Assembly (NCBI GenBank): GCA_017303475.1
Contig: JAFLBO010000017.1
Coordinates: forward strand, 1-64,000
Source: Chitinophagales bacterium
Lineage (GTDB): Bacteria > Bacteroidota > Bacteroidia > Chitinophagales > Saprospiraceae
Direction of reading: 5' to 3'
Length of the DNA: 64,000 nt
In this document: positions 55,160 to 64,000 of the stretch, one piece after another
Numbering within the stretch: position 1 is the first letter of the stretch
Layout: every line of letters starts with the position of its first letter
Notes under the pieces: generated by a model
What the model was told of the DNA's origin: nothing
Databases searched by the model: none
Seen by the model: the letters and a program-made list of their open reading frames with translations, nothing else
Program-made: the position numbers and the translations under genes

Positions 55160-55708
55160 TCGCTGCCTCCCCTCCTTATCATCCACACTCCGCAAACAAT
55201 CCACTGTCAGCGGCGCTACTTTCTCCACCCGGTCAAATTTCAGGAACCGGCGCAGCGATTGTTCCCCCAATGCATGCGCCTCCCGCATGCGCACACCCGC
55301 ACTTGACTCATACACCCCGATTAGCGGCTCCAACATACTGCTTTCCGGATGCTCAAAAACCGTAGCCAGGGCTATTGTATTGCGATGCTCCAATAACCAA
55401 TTCAGGTCTTCAGTACGTAAATAAGGATAATCACAACCCACTACCAGCCAGGGTCCGTCGTACACCTCAAAAGCAGAAAGCACCCCACCCATCGGACCAA
55501 TATCCCCAAACATGCCATTATCCGGCAGGGTAGGGCAGGGGCTGAACCAGTGCTCCTGCTCCGGCTTGCAGGAAATAAACACCTCCTCGCAATAAGGCAT
55601 CAGCAAATCCTGCAAAAACAAATATTGAGGCTTGCCATGATAATCAATCAGGCTCTTGGGCTGCCCCATCCGACTGCTTTGTCCGCCGGCAAGTATGAGT
55701 CCGTACAT
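55139..55708 (-). CDS. mobA: MobA-like molybdenum cofactor guanylyltransferase
   Basis: 189 residues. The predicted reaction joins GMP to molybdopterin to give the guanine dinucleotide cofactor used by DMSO-reductase-type enzymes such as formate dehydrogenase. The N-terminal nucleotide-binding signature LILAGGQSSRMGQPKSL is intact (LAGG 6-9, RMG 13-15, K18), and the metal-binding Asp is D93 in VVGCDYPYL. GPMGGVLSAF fits the family loop. The start is 18 bases after the stop of the upstream regulator gene, and fdhD follows, so cofactor maturation steps are grouped. The last residues (LGKNH) and the stop come from a repeat copy, so the natural C-terminus may have been replaced. CTP- or ATP-using relatives (MocA, IspD-like) are less likely given the fdhD neighbour. 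Confidence 0.85.
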   Translation of the reverse strand: MYGLILAGGQSSRMGQPKSLIDYHGKPQYLFLQDLLMPYCEEVFISCKPEQEHWFSPCPTLPDNGMFGDIGPMGGVLSAFEVYDGPWLVVGCDYPYLRTEDLNWLLEHRNTIALATVFEHPESSMLEPLIGVYESSAGVRMREAHALGEQSLRRFLKFDRVEKVAPLTVDCLRSVDDKEGRQRFLGKNH

Positions 55709-55726
55709 GGGGTAAAAGTAAATAAA

Positions 55727-57190
55727 TCACTCAATCTCTTCAATAAACGACTCCAGCACGTCTTCATGTTCCAAGCCAAGTTTTTTGCGCAGTCGCTGCC
55801 TGCCTTTTTTTACACTTTCCGGCGAAATACCCAACGTGGAAGCAATTTCCTGTCGCGATAGTTTCAGTTTGATCAGTAACAACAGCCGCTCCTCAGCAGC
55901 CGTTAATTGTGGAAAACGATCGCGCATTTTTTGGATAAACCCGGGATGGCTTCGTTCAAAAAAGGTCTTGAACATCCCCCAGTCCTGATCCGTTAATATT
56001 CGTAAGTTATAAATGCCCTCACTCGGATCATTGGGTGCGACATCTTCCGGAAGGTGTACCGTTTCAGTTGATCGGGTTTCAGTGATTTCCGCAATCCGGG
56101 CGTTTTTTTCCTGCAATAAATGGGTCAGGTTTTGCAAATCCTCTCTGCTCTGTAACAATGCTTTTTCCACTTCAAGGGCCTTGTCGCGCCGCCTCCGGTA
56201 AAGCAATCCGCCTACCCCTAATACTCCCAGCGAAAAAGTCAAAATCCAGTAGTTAATAACCCGATGGGTAGCCTTCTCCGCCTGTAAAGTGCGGATCTCC
56301 TGGTCTTTTTGCCGGGTTTCAAACTTTACCTCCAACTCCTGAATACTCCGGTGTTTATCTGCTTTCAGCAAGGAGTCTAATATGATTCTCGACTGCCGAA
56401 AATGTGTCAGAGCATCTGAAAAATTGCCGCCGGCTTCCTCGGTTTGGGCAATCCGTTCCAGAATTTTAGCCTTCACGTGTACCTGATTAAGGCTGTCGGC
56501 GCCGGCCAGCGCGGCATGTAAATACTGCCGGGCTTGCGGCCATTGTTTAAGGTTACGGTGGCAATCACCTATATTCAGTTGCATGCTGGGCAATTGATCC
56601 AATACCTCAGAGGCTATCATGAATTGCAGGGCCGAATCCAACAGGGGTAGCGCCGCTGCCCAGTTGCCGGCATCTGAATATACAAACGCCATTTGGTTGT
56701 ACGTGGCGCAACGGTGAATCAACGAAGGATGATTACGTAACAACGCAAACCCTTTTTTTGCTGTTTCAAGCTGCTCCTCACGCCGGTTTGCGTGATAGTA
56801 AAATCCCGACATGGTGGAATATGCCCTGCCAATTCGTAAGGTGTCGCCACTCCGATGGTACGCAGCCACAACTGTTTGCGCCAAAGCAATTGCTTTGTCA
56901 AAATCCATCAGTCGTTCGTGTACCGTTGCCTGATCTAACATGGCATCATAATACCCGAAAGAATCAGCGTCAATCAACGCAGAATCCATAGCCGCCACAT
57001 ATACCTGAACAGCCTCCTGGTAGTGGCCTTCAGTTTTGAGAGAATCGGCCACCTGATTCAGGCGGTATGCAACACTTTCAGGCTCCTCTTCCTGTTCAGG
57101 TGATTGTGTATTAGTCTGGGGAGCCGGTGTAGGGGTATTCTGACATTGAAGCAGACAAAGCAAGGCAAATAGCCAAAAGAAGGATTTCAT
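55727..57190 (-). CDS. Membrane-tethered TPR regulator with LuxR-type HTH
   Basis: 487 residues from ATG 57190. The frame is open to 57241, but a TAnnTTTG promoter element lies at 57216-57223, inside that extension, and the inner start gives a lipoprotein signal (LLQC, Cys16). Order: Pro/Glu-rich linker; TPR-like helices (about 40-280); coiled coil (about 281-308); one membrane helix (311-331) followed by YRRRR; a second coiled coil (338-370); and a LuxR/sigma-like helix-turn-helix (429-475, LTAAEERLLLLIK ... EIASTLGISPESVKKGRQRLRKKL). The topology suggests periplasmic sensing and cytoplasmic DNA binding. Related TPR-TM-LuxR proteins are common in Bacteroidota, mostly with unknown targets. 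It heads the probable operon with mobA and fdhD. Confidence 0.82.
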   Translation of the reverse strand: MKSFFWLFALLCLLQCQNTPTPAPQTNTQSPEQEEEPESVAYRLNQVADSLKTEGHYQEAVQVYVAAMDSALIDADSFGYYDAMLDQATVHERLMDFDKAIALAQTVVAAYHRSGDTLRIGRAYSTMSGFYYHANRREEQLETAKKGFALLRNHPSLIHRCATYNQMAFVYSDAGNWAAALPLLDSALQFMIASEVLDQLPSMQLNIGDCHRNLKQWPQARQYLHAALAGADSLNQVHVKAKILERIAQTEEAGGNFSDALTHFRQSRIILDSLLKADKHRSIQELEVKFETRQKDQEIRTLQAEKATHRVINYWILTFSLGVLGVGGLLYRRRRDKALEVEKALLQSREDLQNLTHLLQEKNARIAEITETRSTETVHLPEDVAPNDPSEGIYNLRILTDQDWGMFKTFFERSHPGFIQKMRDRFPQLTAAEERLLLLIKLKLSRQEIASTLGISPESVKKGRQRLRKKLGLEHEDVLESFIEEIE

Positions 57191-57215
57191 AAACAACCAA
57201 TCGGAAGGATTTGGG

Positions 57216-57223
57216 CAAAAGTA
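57216..57223 (-). promoter_or_regulatory. -7 element of the TPR/LuxR regulator gene
   Basis: Reads TACTTTTG on the minus strand, an exact TAnnTTTG match, 26 bases ahead of the chosen ATG at 57190. It decides the start, since the longer frame would begin upstream of the promoter. The -33 element is not clear. Confidence 0.55.
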
Positions 57224-57313
57224 GTCTTGTTTTTTATGCAATTAATCTGTTTATCTCAAATTGTCCCCCCTTTTGTCCCCTCACCCGCTTCGTGCCGTTC
57301 TGAGGCCTGATCA

Positions 57314-57321
57314 TAGCTTTG
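57314..57321 (+). promoter_or_regulatory. -7 element for the 57384-64000 gene pair
   Basis: TAGCTTTG matches TAnnTTTG, 62 bases before the ATG at 57384. The only upstream TTTG (57272-57275) is too far for a standard -33 element. Confidence 0.5.
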
Positions 57322-57383
57322 CACCTAATTGCAAGGAGTTGCTCTCTTCACTTTTGTTTTAATCAATTTAACCTGTCCGTATC

Positions 57384-57884
57384 ATGACTCATCTAAGAAA
57401 TGTTTTTTGCCTGCTGCTCTGGCTGGCATCCATGCACGCTGCAACCCTGTTTGCACAATCTACCCCCACTAAATACGACCCTGCTACATTCCGCGACGAG
57501 CCGGTATGGATCGAGATGATGAACGATCCAAATGCTAATTTTTTTGAAACTCTCCAGGCTTTCCGCACTTTCTGGGACGGCTACATTATGCCGGAAGAAC
57601 CCGAAGAACTGGAAAAAAATGGTCGCTTCAAACGCGATATCGGCATGAAAGATAATAAGCCGGTTTCCCGCGACCCACAAGCAGAAGCTGAACGCAAAAA
57701 AAGCCTGAAAAAACGCCCCGGCCGCAGCTACGACTTTGAAGTAAAACAGTTCAAAGGCTGGCTCCGCGATGTGCAACCCTGGGTGCAGGCAGATGGCCGT
57801 ATCCTGACAGAAGAAGAACGGCAGAAAATCGTGGATCAACAACAAAAAGAGTTGAAAGCGATTGAACAAACACAGAAAAACTAA
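57384..57884 (+). CDS. Secreted protein of unknown function paired with a T9SS giant
   Basis: 166 residues. A signal peptide (about 1-24, ending LFAQ) is followed by a small, charged, helical protein rich in Glu, Lys and Pro. Notable stretches are RDEPVWIEMMNDPNANFFETLQAF and WDGYIMPEEPEE; the C-terminus is a Lys/Glu/Gln helix. No catalytic motif or cysteine pattern stands out. Only 38 bases separate it from the giant gene at 57923 on the same strand, so they are probably co-transcribed. From memory of Bacteroidota genomes, small secreted proteins of this look often precede large BNR/sortilin-like T9SS proteins. A chaperone or partner role is a guess. Confidence 0.75.
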   Translation: MTHLRNVFCLLLWLASMHAATLFAQSTPTKYDPATFRDEPVWIEMMNDPNANFFETLQAFRTFWDGYIMPEEPEELEKNGRFKRDIGMKDNKPVSRDPQAEAERKKSLKKRPGRSYDFEVKQFKGWLRDVQPWVQADGRILTEEERQKIVDQQQKELKAIEQTQKN

Positions 57885-57922
57885 CAAACACGCCTCTTAA
57901 TCCGGCTCGTCCGTTCCCGTCT

Positions 57923-60900
57923 ATGAAAAAACATATACTTGCTTCCTGCTTTTGGATTCTCGGCACAGCAATTTCTTTCGCCCAGTTGGCCAATTGGACT
58001 GATATCTCCCAAACAGAATTTCCCATCAATATCAGCGGCCAGATCAATGGATTTTGCCGCATCACTCAGATGGATTTCCATCCCACTAATCCAGATCGTT
58101 TTTATGCCATAACATCCGAAGGCGGACTCTTTATCACCAACGATGCAGGTGAAAACTGGAGCGTAGCAGCCGGTACAGAAGGATTTACGTTCGACTGTGC
58201 TTCTATTTGTGTTGATCGAACCAACGACCAGATACTATACCTGGGCACTGGCGATCCGAACTATTATTCCAATGGTTCCGGCGTGTATAAGTCTACCGAT
58301 GGCGGCGCTACATTCACCGCCACCACCCTCACCAACTGCCTCGTAATCGAAATCCTGCAGCATCCCACAGACCCAAATACTTTTGTGGCGGTAACCAACA
58401 AAGGCATTTACCGCAGTACCAATAACGGCACTACCTGGACCGCAGCAACCGCCACCAATATTCCTTTCTGCGATCTGCAACAGAATACTGCCGCCAACTC
58501 ACTCATTCTGTATGCTGGTACCAACGAACTCGTACCACGCCTCTACCGCAGTACCGACTTTGGCTCCAGCTGGACACAAATTACCAGCGGTCTGGTGGCT
58601 CCTGCCATTGATCTGGAATCTGGTTGTCGAATTGCAGTTACACCTGCCGACCCCAACATTGTGTACTTTTCCAACGTGGGTGGCTACGGAATGGTGTTTA
58701 AATCTACTGACGGTGGCCTCAATTTTACCCTGAAAAAAGGTGAAGTAGCGCCTTATCTTACTTTTTACGACAATCTGGTTTCTTCCAGCGGACAAGGCAA
58801 TTACAATAACACCTTGTACGTAGACCGCAATGATCCGGACAAAATCTGGCTTCAATCTCAAAATACCTGGACTTCAAATGATGGTGGTGTGAACTGGACA
58901 ATGCTCCTGCGCTGGTCGGGCGTGTTACACACAGACCACCACTACCTGATTCAAAGCCCTTATGATGCCACAAAATTATACAACTGCAACGACGGCGGCG
59001 TATGGCTCAGCACCGATCAGGGCAACACCTGGACGCCTAAAAGCAATGGCTTGTACGCCTATGAGGTAGCAGCAAACGCCGGCAAAAGCAGTCACACAGA
59101 TCCTTCTTTGGTATCCATTGGTACCCAGGATAACGGCCGTTTGTACCGAAATCAGGATGGCTGGTTCACTACCCTTGGAGGCGACGACTATGAGGACCGT
59201 GAAACAGATTATCTGCCCAACGGTGGTTATTTCTACAACATGGACCACAATACCCGGACCAAATTCCCAAATGCAGGTATAGGTACATATGGTATTCCAA
59301 CTGCCACGGTGCAAGCTATGGCCTTCAACCGTACCAATGTGGAACTTGGATTCATGGGCAATCAGGAGGTTTATCGTACTGCTAATCTCTCTGCCGCCCC
59401 ACCCACCTGGACACAAATTTCTACCCTCAATAAAACCATTATGGCCATGCACTCCTGCATAGCCAATGCAGATCGACTGTACGTGATTACCAGCGATCAG
59501 AAAATATACGTATCCAACAACGCTACTGGCGCATCCCCTACTTTCACAGAGTACTCTTTGCCAGCGGCATCCAATACCATTGCCAGCATTGTAGCCATCG
59601 CCAACAATGCCGATATTGTATACATTTCCATCAACAACAGGGTATATAGATCCGCCGATGGAGGACAAACCTGGACAAACATTACCTCCAACCTGCCTAA
59701 TGTGAACCACCGTAAAATCCTGGCTGAGGAATACGGTGGTACCGAAGAACTGGTGTTCGTTGCCACCAATAATGCCGTTTATTACAAAAAAACCGGCCAA
59801 AACAACTGGACCAACTACAGCACCAATCTGCCTGCACGCCGCAGCCCAACAGACTTTTCCATATTCGACGATGGCACCAACCGCGCACGCATCCGTTATG
59901 CATCATACGGTCGCGCTGTGTTCGAAACAGGCTTTGACAATCTGAGGGTTTCTTCTGCTGATTTTGTTGCGGACGTAACCAGTAATCTATGTCTCACCAA
60001 CGGCGAGGTGCATTTCACAGACCTGTCGTTGGGTGGCGTAACAGCCTGGTCGTGGACCTTCAACGGGGGTACTCCGGCTACTTCCACACAGCAAAACCCG
60101 GTTGTAACCTATTCCACACCAGGTACCTACGATGTAACCTTAACCATCACTACCTCAGGAGGTAATTTTACCGCCACAAAAACAGCCTACATCACGGCAG
60201 GGGGAACGGTTCCGGGCGACACTTACACGGTAGGACCGGGCAGTGATTTCACCACGCTCACCGCTGCTGCAGATTACTGGAATAACAACTGCATCAGTGG
60301 TCCGGTGGAATTTCAGCTTACCGCGGCAACCTACACCACACCCGCTGAAACATTTCCCATTACTTTTAATGCCAATAACCCTAATGCCTCGCTGCTGATC
60401 AAACCAACCGGAACAGCCTCTATTACAGGCTCCTCCGCCTCCGGATTGCTGATCATCAATGGCGCAGATAATATTACCATCGACGGCTCCACGGGTAATA
60501 CCAATAATACCATCTGCCCGGCTGTTTCTGCCTCCCGCGACCTTACCATTACGAACACCAACTCTGGTACTTCCAGTGCCGTAGTTTGGATCCAAAACAA
60601 TGGCGCCAATGGCGCTACCGATAATACGGTGAAAAACTGCAACATCGTGGGCAATGGAAACTCGACCACACTGGTGGCACTTGGCAGCGGCAGCAGCACG
60701 ATTAGTATCAGCTCAGCTGGTCGTGGCAACCACCGCAACGCATTCATTAACAACAACTTGCAAAAAGCCCAATACGGAATTTACACCGGTGGTGAATCTG
60801 TGGTAAACAAAAACCAGGGTACGGTTATCAACCAAAACCTCATTAATTCCGTTTCGCCAAATAACATCCTTCGCACGGGCATTCTGGCTAAATTCGAAAA

Positions 60901-63900
60901 CGATATCGATATTTCAGGCAACAACATTGCCAACATGAACCCTTTAAACAATACCAGTGCTCATGGTATTGCACTCACACGCGAAGCCAGCACCGCCCAA
61001 AACAATTACCAATCCTTTTCCGGAAGTGAAGTAACCGGTGCTACCATCTCCTACAATATCATTGATAACGTAGTACGTGGTGCAAGTTTCGGCAGCGCAA
61101 CAGGTATTTACATTGGCACGGTATCTTCCACCACCGGCAATCCAAACCTGGTGTACAATAACTTCATTACCCGTATCGGGGCTCCAACAGCAGATGTAGG
61201 ATACGTGGTGGCTGGAATAGCCGTTGGCGCGGGTAATACCAGCGAAACTTATGTGTACAACAATACCGTTCACCTCACCGGAACGGTCTCTAATAATGTT
61301 CAGAGCTTTGGTGTGGTGATCGGCGGCAATGAAAACTACAGCACAGTTTATCTTCAGAACAACATCATTTCAAACCAACTCAGCTCCACCAACCGCAATT
61401 ACGCCATCGGTACACAATACCCGGCGCCGTTCCCCCGCCTGTTTTCTGATTACAACAACTGGTACACCAGCGGCGGACATTTTGCCGTGGTAGGCGGTAT
61501 TGCCAATTCCCCTGCCGGCGACCGCACTACGTTTGCTGCCTGGAAATCTGAAAGTGGCACGGATAACAATTCCAAAAACGTACTCCCGGAATTTACCTCC
61601 AGCTCCAACCCGCACCTCAATATAGCTGGCGCCAACAATATCCAGAACCTGTTTGGCTTTGCCACTCCGCTCAGCGAAATCACCGACGATATTGATTGCG
61701 AACCACGCCACCCTTCCAACCCAACCATCGGGGCGGATGAAAATTGCGCCGGCCCAACCACCCCAACATTGTCTTCCTCGGTAAGCAGTATCTGTCCGGG
61801 CGGCAGCGCCACCTTGAGTATTGCCTCAGGCAATCTGAACAGCGCCACCAACTGGCACTGGTACACGGGTAGTTGCGGCGGTACATCCGTTGGAACCGGA
61901 AACTCCATCACGGTTTCCCCTTCTGCTACCACCACCTATTATGTGCGTGGCGAGGGAAGCTGCGTTACGCCCGGCAGTTGTGCCAGCATCACCGTTACGG
62001 TTGATGTGGCGCCTACTTTCACCACCTGCCCTGCCAATCAAAGCGTAAATACCACAACTGATTTATGCAGTGGAACGGCCACCTACACTCCGGTTACCGC
62101 CGGCACAACGCCTGTAAGCATTACGTACAGCTTCAGTGGCGCTACTACCGGAAGCGGTAACGGCACAGGCAGTGGCTCGGCCTTTAATACCGGGGTAACC
62201 ACCGTTACCCTCACCGCTACCAACGTTTGTGGAACAGCAACCTGTATCTTCACTATCACTGTCACAGACAATCAGGCCCCGGCTATTTCCTGTCCTGGAA
62301 ATGCTTCTGTAAACACCGGTTCCGGCGTTTGCACTGCGGTGTATAATTACGTTGCTCCAACCGGAACCGATAACTGCCCGGGCGCTAATACCACCCAAAC
62401 GGCTGGCCTGGCCTCCGGATCATCCTTCCCGCTTGGTTCAACAGTCAATACTTTCCAGGTGACCGCAGCGAATGGCCAGTCAGCTACCTGCCAGTTCACC
62501 GTTACAGTAAACGATGCAGAACCTCCGGCGCCGGTTTGTAAAAACCACACCGTAAACCTGGATGTAAATGGTATGGCAACCATCCAGCCTTCAGATGTAT
62601 ACCTCAGCGGAACAGATAACTGCGGCTCCGTTAACCTCGTCTCCGTGAGTCCTAACACCTTTGGTTGTAATACCCTCGGCGCACAAACCGTTACCCTTAC
62701 GGTAAACGATGGTCATGGCAATACTGCAACTTGCACAGCCACAGTAACCGTAACGGATAACGACGAATTCTGCTACAATAACCTGCCGCCAATAGCTGCT
62801 TGTAAAAATATTACCGTGGCTGTCAATGCCTCTTGCCAGGCCTCGCCCTCTGCCAATGCGGTAGATAATGGCTCTTCTGATCTGGAAAATGGTCCATTGA
62901 GTTTTGCCATCAGCCCTTCAGGCCCGTTTGGCCTGGGACCAGTAACCGTTACGCTGACTGTTACAGATGACGGAAGTCTTTCTGCCACCTGCACAGCTGT
63001 TATTACGGTAGCCGATCAAACCGCGCCAAGCGTAACCTGCAAAAACGCCACGGCCGTGCTCAACGCCTCCGGTCAGGCCAGCATCAGCACCGGCGATGTG
63101 TTCCAATCCGGTTCTGACAACTGCGGTTCGGTGAACCAAAACTCCGTGGCCCCATCCAGCTTTACCTGCGCCAACATCGGCGCCAACACCGTTACGCTGA
63201 CAGTTTCTGACGGCAGCAACAACACCAATACCTGCGTGGCCACCGTTACCGTTTCGGATCAAACCGCGCCAAGCGTAACCTGCAAAAACGCCACGGCCGT
63301 GCTAAACGCCTCCGGCCAGGCCAGCATCAGCACCGGCGATGTGTTCCAATCCGGTTCTGACAACTGCGGACCTGTAACCCAAACCTCCGTGGCCCCATCC
63401 AGCTTTACCTGCGCCAACATTGGCGCAAACACCGTGACACTGACGGTATCTGATGCTGGTAGCAACACCGCCACCTGCACTGCCACAGTTACCGTTGCCG
63501 ACCAAACCGGCCCAACAGTGGTGTGCAAAAACGCTACGGCAGTACTCAATGCCTCCGGCCAGGCTACCATTACCCCCAACAGTGTTTACCAATCCGGCTC
63601 AGACAACTGTGGTCCTGTAAACCTGAACACTGTAGTGCCATCCAGCTTTACCTGCGCCAACATCGGCGCAAACACCGTGACACTGACGGTATCTGATGCT
63701 GGTAGCAACACCGCCACCTGCACTGCCACAGTTACCGTTGCCGACCAAACCGGCCCAACAGTGGTGTGCAAAAACGCTACGGCCGTGCTAAATGCCTCCG
63801 GACAGGCTACCATTACTCCCAACAGTGTTTACCAGTCCGGCGCCGACAACTGTGGCCCTGTAAACCTGAACACTGCAGTACCCTCCAGCTTTACTTGCGC

Positions 63901-64000
63901 CAACATCGGCGCCAACACCGTTACACTGACGGTTTCTGATGCTGGTAGCAACACCGCCACCTGCACTGCCACGGTAACCGTTGCCGACCAAACCGGCCCA
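57923..64000 (+). CDS. Giant secreted sortilin/BNR-like repeat protein (runs off the right edge)
   Basis: The frame opens at ATG 57923 and stays open for 2026 codons to the last base, so it is partial at the 3' end. Order: signal peptide (MKKHILASCFWILGTAISFA, 1-20); a beta-propeller with BNR/sortilin-like Asp boxes (STDGGATF, STNNGTTW, SADGGQTW; about 25-670); a PKD domain (about 675-762, VHFTDLSLGG and WSWTFNGGTP); a right-handed beta-helix-like region (about 768-1272); an Ig-like domain (about 1280-1355); HYR-like domains (about 1356-1690); and an 81-residue tandem repeat from about 1697. A T9SS sorting domain is expected but lies outside the window. It probably acts extracellularly; the propeller resembles the sialidase/xyloglucanase fold family, but no catalytic residues could be assigned. 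Confidence 0.88.
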   Translation, partial: MKKHILASCFWILGTAISFAQLANWTDISQTEFPINISGQINGFCRITQMDFHPTNPDRFYAITSEGGLFITNDAGENWSVAAGTEGFTFDCASICVDRTNDQILYLGTGDPNYYSNGSGVYKSTDGGATFTATTLTNCLVIEILQHPTDPNTFVAVTNKGIYRSTNNGTTWTAATATNIPFCDLQQNTAANSLILYAGTNELVPRLYRSTDFGSSWTQITSGLVAPAIDLESGCRIAVTPADPNIVYFSNVGGYGMVFKSTDGGLNFTLKKGEVAPYLTFYDNLVSSSGQGNYNNTLYVDRNDPDKIWLQSQNTWTSNDGGVNWTMLLRWSGVLHTDHHYLIQSPYDATKLYNCNDGGVWLSTDQGNTWTPKSNGLYAYEVAANAGKSSHTDPSLVSIGTQDNGRLYRNQDGWFTTLGGDDYEDRETDYLPNGGYFYNMDHNTRTKFPNAGIGTYGIPTATVQAMAFNRTNVELGFMGNQEVYRTANLSAAPPTWTQISTLNKTIMAMHSCIANADRLYVITSDQKIYVSNNATGASPTFTEYSLPAASNTIASIVAIANNADIVYISINNRVYRSADGGQTWTNITSNLPNVNHRKILAEEYGGTEELVFVATNNAVYYKKTGQNNWTNYSTNLPARRSPTDFSIFDDGTNRARIRYASYGRAVFETGFDNLRVSSADFVADVTSNLCLTNGEVHFTDLSLGGVTAWSWTFNGGTPATSTQQNPVVTYSTPGTYDVTLTITTSGGNFTATKTAYITAGGTVPGDTYTVGPGSDFTTLTAAADYWNNNCISGPVEFQLTAATYTTPAETFPITFNANNPNASLLIKPTGTASITGSSASGLLIINGADNITIDGSTGNTNNTICPAVSASRDLTITNTNSGTSSAVVWIQNNGANGATDNTVKNCNIVGNGNSTTLVALGSGSSTISISSAGRGNHRNAFINNNLQKAQYGIYTGGESVVNKNQGTVINQNLINSVSPNNILRTGILAKFENDIDISGNNIANMNPLNNTSAHGIALTREASTAQNNYQSFSGSEVTGATISYNIIDNVVRGASFGSATGIYIGTVSSTTGNPNLVYNNFITRIGAPTADVGYVVAGIAVGAGNTSETYVYNNTVHLTGTVSNNVQSFGVVIGGNENYSTVYLQNNIISNQLSSTNRNYAIGTQYPAPFPRLFSDYNNWYTSGGHFAVVGGIANSPAGDRTTFAAWKSESGTDNNSKNVLPEFTSSSNPHLNIAGANNIQNLFGFATPLSEITDDIDCEPRHPSNPTIGADENCAGPTTPTLSSSVSSICPGGSATLSIASGNLNSATNWHWYTGSCGGTSVGTGNSITVSPSATTTYYVRGEGSCVTPGSCASITVTVDVAPTFTTCPANQSVNTTTDLCSGTATYTPVTAGTTPVSITYSFSGATTGSGNGTGSGSAFNTGVTTVTLTATNVCGTATCIFTITVTDNQAPAISCPGNASVNTGSGVCTAVYNYVAPTGTDNCPGANTTQTAGLASGSSFPLGSTVNTFQVTAANGQSATCQFTVTVNDAEPPAPVCKNHTVNLDVNGMATIQPSDVYLSGTDNCGSVNLVSVSPNTFGCNTLGAQTVTLTVNDGHGNTATCTATVTVTDNDEFCYNNLPPIAACKNITVAVNASCQASPSANAVDNGSSDLENGPLSFAISPSGPFGLGPVTVTLTVTDDGSLSATCTAVITVADQTAPSVTCKNATAVLNASGQASISTGDVFQSGSDNCGSVNQNSVAPSSFTCANIGANTVTLTVSDGSNNTNTCVATVTVSDQTAPSVTCKNATAVLNASGQASISTGDVFQSGSDNCGPVTQTSVAPSSFTCANIGANTVTLTVSDAGSNTATCTATVTVADQTGPTVVCKNATAVLNASGQATITPNSVYQSGSDNCGPVNLNTVVPSSFTCANIGANTVTLTVSDAGSNTATCTATVTVADQTGPTVVCKNATAVLNASGQATITPNSVYQSGADNCGPVNLNTAVPSSFTCANIGANTVTLTVSDAGSNTATCTATVTVADQTGP
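63011..64000 (+). repeat. 243-bp tandem repeats, four or more copies
   Basis: Exact 243-base spacing between equivalent positions (aaaaacg at 63041, 63284, 63527 and 63770). Each 81-residue unit reads ADQTxPxVxCKNATAVLNASGQA ... SSFTCANIGANTVTLTVSD, an HYR-like beta-sandwich with conserved cysteines. The third and fourth copies look almost identical in DNA, which points to recent expansion. Older, diverged copies lie upstream from about 62520. The array continues beyond the edge. Confidence 0.9.

Noticed and set aside
57191..57241. Upstream start for the TPR/LuxR regulator
   Set aside because: An exact TAnnTTTG element at 57216-57223 lies inside it, and the inner ATG begins a lipoprotein signal.

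Overview
The window looks like a chromosomal segment of a Bacteroidota bacterium, most likely of the Saprospiraceae/Chitinophagales type. Three things point there. The secreted giants carry SprB, SdrD-B, GEVED, PKD and HYR-like modules, and the two complete ones end in type IX secretion (T9SS) sorting domains. Several genes are preceded by the Bacteroidota -7 promoter element TAnnTTTG. Start codons lack obvious Shine-Dalgarno sequences. The species call is inference; no rRNA or tRNA gene was seen.

Layout. 1-122 is the end of an IS3-like insertion sequence cut by the window edge. 288-2965 (minus) is a two-gene operon: a small secreted DsbD N-domain paralogue followed by a full DsbD-type thiol reductant exporter, closed by a strong terminator. 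3141-3523 is a large nested inverted repeat. 3568-4752 (minus) is an OmpA-family envelope protein. 5217-6728 (plus) is an all-helical protein of unknown function. 6839-8617 holds two tiny candidate ORFs whose products end in nearly the same heptapeptide, plus a 146-residue orphan gene.

Three giant secreted proteins dominate the rest. 8618-24136 encodes 5172 residues with eight ~1-kb [GEVED + SdrD-B] repeats. 25416-54068 encodes about 9550 residues with 83 SprB repeats by my count (51 + 32) and nine tandem SdrD-B repeats. 57923 to the right edge is an unfinished gene of more than 2026 residues: a sortilin/BNR-like propeller, PKD, beta-helix, Ig and HYR-like domains, then an expanding 243-bp tandem repeat. 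The first two giants share an ~800-residue SdrD-B/propeller/SdrD-B module, placed at the N-terminus of one and near the C-terminus of the other.

Between giants two and three, a minus-strand cluster encodes a membrane-tethered TPR/LuxR-type regulator, a MobA-like molybdenum cofactor guanylyltransferase and FdhD. These last two serve molybdoenzyme maturation and have no evident link to the adhesins.

How the genes may fit together (inference): the giants are probably exported by T9SS and displayed on the cell surface or released as adhesins or matrix proteins. Their repeats hold two conserved cysteines per SprB unit and many Asp-rich motifs likely to bind Ca2+. The DsbD operon supplies periplasmic reductant. 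The OmpA protein tethers envelope to peptidoglycan.
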